A stretch of DNA of 7,126 nucleotides from positions 1 to 7,126 of the forward strand of contig PXDI01000312.1 in NCBI GenBank assembly GCA_003565095.1, read 5' to 3'. This document shows positions 5,013-7,126 of the stretch, piece by piece. Origin of the DNA: PVC group bacterium (GTDB lineage Bacteria; Verrucomicrobiota; Kiritimatiellia; UBA8416; PXDI01). Under the pieces are notes generated by a model. That model was given only the letters and a program-made list of their open reading frames with translations. It was not told where the DNA came from and searched no databases. The position numbers and the translations under genes were made by a program. Numbering within the stretch: position 1 is the stretch's first letter; every line of letters begins with the position of its first letter.

Positions 5013-5750
5013 ATGCCGATAGCGGATGTTTTGTTACTATCGAATGTCTTTTTTGCTTTTGGGCAATCAAATATCGCCGGCAAGGTGATTGTTGCAATGC
5101 TTATGGCCGGCTCTGTGATTGTCTGGTCAGTCATGCTCACCAAGCACAGTCAGTTGCGTGATGCGTATCTATCGACACAACGCTTTATAAAGGCCTACCG
5201 GAAGGAAAGTCATCCGGCCGGCTTGTATCTTAAACGTCAGACCTTTAAGTTGAGTCCGCTTTCCCGGATCTATGTCAGTTGCTGTGAGGAGCTCGGCAGC
5301 AATCTGGAAGCTGCCGGCAGTAATCCTGACGATCTTTTACTTGGTGCTGTGGGGGAAGACAGGCTGCGGCTTGGTGATCGTCAGCTTTCCGCGGTGCGGG
5401 GCGTAATAGAGCGCGAACTTGCTGATGAGGCGTTGGCGCTTGATCAGTATATGGGGTTACTTGCGACAGCGACTACCACCGCCCCCTTTCTCGGCCTTTT
5501 GGGGACAGTCTGGGGAGTTATGGATGCTTTTGGCGGTATGGCGGTGAAGGGCTCGGCGCTGCTTTCCGAAGTTGCTCCCGGAATATCCGGCGCATTGATT
5601 ACCACCGTGATAGGTTTGGTTGTGGCGCTGCCTTCCGCAATTGGATACAATTTTTTGAGTGAGAGAATACGTAAGATTAATGTCATCTCGCACAATTTTG
5701 CCCAGGAGCTGGTAAACGATGTTGAATGTCATTATGCGGTAAATCAATGA
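5013..5750 (+). CDS. tolQ: TolQ/ExbB-family proton-channel protein, TolQ type
   Basis: This is the inner-membrane subunit of the proton-driven Tol (or Exb) motor, 245 residues, slightly longer than E. coli TolQ (230). Three membrane segments are visible at about residues 22-42, 147-172 and 189-213, with a large cytoplasmic loop between the first two, as in the family. The signature APFLGLLGTVWGVMDAF (157-173) and APGISGALITTVIGLVVALP (188-207) are of MotA/TolQ/ExbB type; Thr165 and Thr197/Thr198 correspond to the conserved pore threonines. TolQ is preferred over ExbB because of the GTVWGVMDAF wording and the following tolR-tolA-like genes. ATG5013 is the only usable start, because an in-frame stop lies at 4995-4997; the ribosome site is poor (GGGG at 5004-5007), so translation may depend on the structured leader. 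It is the first gene of the operon, 37 bases before tolR. Confidence 0.92.
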   Translation: MPIADVLLLSNVFFAFGQSNIAGKVIVAMLMAGSVIVWSVMLTKHSQLRDAYLSTQRFIKAYRKESHPAGLYLKRQTFKLSPLSRIYVSCCEELGSNLEAAGSNPDDLLLGAVGEDRLRLGDRQLSAVRGVIERELADEALALDQYMGLLATATTTAPFLGLLGTVWGVMDAFGGMAVKGSALLSEVAPGISGALITTVIGLVVALPSAIGYNFLSERIRKINVISHNFAQELVNDVECHYAVNQ

Positions 5751-5787
5751 AACTGCCGGATCTCAGCATATCCGGGAGAATGATACA

Positions 5788-6201
5788 GTGAACGGAATAA
5801 AGCCTCCAGTCTCATTAAAGCAGATCAGTGACATCAATCTGACGCCGTTGATGGATTTGACTTTTATTCTGCTGATAACTTTTATCATTACTTTTCCGCT
5901 GATAGAGCAGGGCATTCCGGTGAATCTTCCGCGGGGGGATGCAATTCCGGTGGACAGTGACAGTGAAATGCGCACATTAACACTTGATGCGGAAGGGCGC
6001 TTTTATATTGATGATGTTCCCGAGGAGCTTGCCGGTTTGGGGGGAATTGCCGGCGAGTGGGGGGTGCGCACACCGGATTTGCGGATTTTTATCAGGGCTG
6101 ATGAGTCGATTGCCTATGGCCGCGTGGTTGAGATAATGCGGATTTTGCATCAGTCCGGTTTGACCCGTCTGTCGCTGGTAACAGAGCCGGAAGGACGATA
6201 A
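5788..6201 (+). CDS. tolR: TolR/ExbD-family transport protein
   Basis: This 137-residue protein, anchored by one membrane helix, partners TolQ; together they form the ion-conducting motor. The single membrane segment lies at about residues 20-38 in INLTPLMDLTFILLITF. Asp23 within it sits at the same number as the essential proton-binding Asp23 of E. coli TolR. The segment leads into IEQGIPVNLP, the family's conserved link to the periplasmic domain. The domain ends with the typical DLRIFIRADESIAYGRVVEIM (about 97-117) and a short C-terminus. The GTG start at 5788 is supported by GGGAG at 5774-5778. The nearby ATGs at 5747 and 5780 are in other frames, and no other in-frame start lies between tolQ and this site. 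The next gene starts 1 base after its stop, so the two are translationally linked. Confidence 0.93.
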   Translation: MNGIKPPVSLKQISDINLTPLMDLTFILLITFIITFPLIEQGIPVNLPRGDAIPVDSDSEMRTLTLDAEGRFYIDDVPEELAGLGGIAGEWGVRTPDLRIFIRADESIAYGRVVEIMRILHQSGLTRLSLVTEPEGR

Positions 6202-6202
6202 A

Positions 6203-6895
6203 GTGTACAAGGCATTGCTGGGAAAAAATGTTGTCAGGGTAAGCGCAGTGCACCTGCTGTTGCTGCTGGGGGTTGTTTTGTGGGCGGGGTTCAAGGGGTG
6301 TGCAATCCGTGAGCGCAGGCCTTTGGTCATGCCGGTTGAATTTTTGGTGGCGGTTCCGGCTGCCGTTGAAACTGCCGGACCGGCACCGGTTGTCATTCCT
6401 AAGCCTGCCCCGCCGCCCGAGCCGGCTCCCGTCCCCCGGCCTGTTGCCGAGCCGCCGCGCCCCCGTCCACGGCCACCGGTTGAACGCAGCACTACACGTA
6501 TAACCCGGACTCCCGACAGTCGCCCTGCGGCCCCTGTTACGCCGACGTTGAGTGAAGAGGAAATCAGGCGACTGCTGGCGGAAGGTGCCCGTCCTTCAGA
6601 CCGTACCGTTGATCCTGGTGTTGACGCACGGATGCGCGAACTAATCCGTAGAACGTTGTACAATGCATGGACTCAACCGTCGCGTGAGGATGCCGGTAAT
6701 GCGGAGGTTGTCATTGAGATCAGACTTGCAAGCAATGGTGCAATCAGCGGTCATAGTGTTGCGCGTTCTTCGGGAAATGCGATGCTTGATCAGTCTGTTG
6801 TGCGGGCGGTGCAGTCGGTATCAAGAATTGATGGTCTTGTGTCTGATTTTGCCGCGCGTAACCCTTCAATCAGGATTGCTTTTCGTGTAGAGTGA
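6203..6895 (+). CDS. tolA: TolA/TonB-like periplasm-spanning energy transducer
   Basis: This 230-residue protein is anchored in the inner membrane by one N-terminal helix (about residues 11-29). Ser14 and His17 in VSAVHLL resemble the Ser/His pair of TolA and TonB that contacts TolQ/ExbB, although the spacing is one residue shorter than SAVLH of E. coli TolA. A Pro-rich stretch (about 60-93, PxPxP repeats) crosses the periplasm, then a charged helix (116-131). The C-terminal TonB/TolA-like domain (about 138-230) contains LYNAWTQPS, VVIEIRLASNGAISG and a closing beta strand IRIAFRVE. It is shorter than proteobacterial TolA and has a TonB-like Pro spacer instead of the long Ala/Lys helix, so TonB is the alternative name. 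GTG6203 has AAGGA 7 bases upstream and lies 1 base after tolR. tolB and pal do not follow in the remaining 231 bases. Confidence 0.78.
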   Translation: MYKALLGKNVVRVSAVHLLLLLGVVLWAGFKGCAIRERRPLVMPVEFLVAVPAAVETAGPAPVVIPKPAPPPEPAPVPRPVAEPPRPRPRPPVERSTTRITRTPDSRPAAPVTPTLSEEEIRRLLAEGARPSDRTVDPGVDARMRELIRRTLYNAWTQPSREDAGNAEVVIEIRLASNGAISGHSVARSSGNAMLDQSVVRAVQSVSRIDGLVSDFAARNPSIRIAFRVE

Positions 6896-6974
6896 TTTTT
6901 GGTACTGTCAAAAGTTTTATGAAAAGTATGAAAACGAGATTGGCGTAATTTTGAGCTATGGGTAGGGCAACGGA

Positions 6975-7037
6975 GGGATTAGGGATTAGGCGTTAGGCGT
7001 TAGAGAGAAGGCGTTAGGCGTTAGGCGTTAGGGAGAA
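6975..7037. repeat. Nine tandem 7-base units (GGCGTTA family)
   Basis: From 6975 to 7037 the sequence divides into nine consecutive 7-base units in exact phase: GGGATTA twice, GGCGTTA twice, GAGAGAA once, GGCGTTA three times, GGGAGAA once. Five of the nine are identical. It lies between the tolA-like gene (80 bases after its stop) and the next reading frame, whose ribosome site would fall in the last unit. It resembles the heptanucleotide short tandem repeats known between genes in some bacteria, such as cyanobacterial STRRs. A 79-base stretch before it (6896-6974) shows no gene and no convincing terminator. Confidence 0.92.
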
Positions 7038-7044
7038 GAACAAT

Positions 7045-7126
7045 GTGAAGGAGTTGATGGTGTACATCAAGGCATACCGGGTCGGCTATGGAGTTCTGCG
7101 GCTATCTCAGCACGGAAATGCACGCA
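7045..7126 (+). CDS. Start of a possible four-helix-bundle (S23-type) protein, cut by window end
   Basis: A frame starting at GTG7045 stays open to the window end (27 codons). GGGAG at 7031-7035 gives a ribosome site 9 bases upstream. ATG7057, with AAGGAG only 3 bases before it, is the other possible start. The start VKELMVYIKAYRVGYGV, followed by LRLSQ, has the spacing L-x-VY-x-KAY...V-x-x-LS. This recalls the first helix of four-helix-bundle proteins of the 23S rRNA intervening-sequence (S23) family, which often begin with a 'dLkVYqkAyeLa' pattern. It does not look like a TolB or Pal start, because it has no signal peptide. The frame closes upstream at TAG 7015-7017. The evidence is one short helix, so both the gene call and the family are tentative. 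Confidence 0.35.
   Translation, partial: MKELMVYIKAYRVGYGVLRLSQHGNAR

Noticed and set aside
4976..5161. Alternative 61-residue frame overlapping the tolQ start
   Set aside because: It is out of frame with the clearly recognisable TolQ protein and resembles no family.
5977..6663. 228-residue minus-strand frame across tolR and tolA
   Set aside because: It overlaps two well-supported family genes; the Gly/Arg-rich part is the reverse of the Pro-rich spacer codons. No ribosome site or recognisable domain.
6975..7037. CRISPR-like array
   Set aside because: Units are 7 bases with no spacers, and no cas gene is present.

Overview
The window looks like chromosomal sequence from a Gram-negative (diderm) bacterium. 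The evidence is a TolQ/TolR/TolA-type envelope motor operon, a full-length HtpG, a Hanks-type Ser/Thr kinase tail beside a PAS/two-component protein, and a tiny Lys/Ala histone-like protein. A member of the PVC group (Kiritimatiellota, Lentisphaerota or Verrucomicrobiota) would fit the PAS style, the histone-like protein and the heptamer repeats between genes. That placement is an impression from gene content and could not be tested here. No rRNA, tRNA, CRISPR or transposase was seen.

Layout. (1) Bases 2-133 are the 3' end of a probable Ser/Thr protein kinase. (2) Bases 185-2287 encode a soluble 700-residue PAS-PAS-histidine-kinase-like-receiver protein. Its receiver is intact, but its kinase core lacks the phospho-acceptor His and the usual ATP-binding glycine boxes. 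(3) Bases 2294-4195 on the minus strand encode HtpG, tail to tail with the previous gene and only 6 bases away. (4) Bases 4196-4460 are a shared upstream region. It holds a good htpG promoter, A-tracts, a TATAAT box, a 13-base tandem repeat and a small hairpin. (5) Bases 4461-4631 encode a 56-residue protein made only of Lys, Ala, Val and Pro after its start Met. A 12-base perfect Shine-Dalgarno match precedes it, and two hairpins follow, the second a clear intrinsic terminator. (6) Bases 4721-5012 contain a palindrome, a sigma70-like promoter and a nested inverted-repeat block built from 7-base units. (7) Bases 5013-6895 are tolQ-tolR-tolA-like genes in one operon. (8) Bases 6975-7037 are nine 7-base units in exact phase. 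(9) From 7045 a reading frame runs off the end; it may be the start of a four-helix-bundle (S23-type) protein.

How the parts relate. The TolQ/TolR pair should form an inner-membrane proton channel that drives the TolA/TonB-like protein across the periplasm. tolB and pal do not follow directly. The kinase tail and the PAS-receiver protein may form a signalling neighbourhood. HtpG and the histone-like protein share a divergent control region but have separate promoters. The points most worth a second look are the degenerate histidine kinase with its intact receiver, the four-residue-alphabet basic protein with unusually strong expression signals, and the phased 7-base repeats in two intergenic regions, one probably in the tolQ leader.
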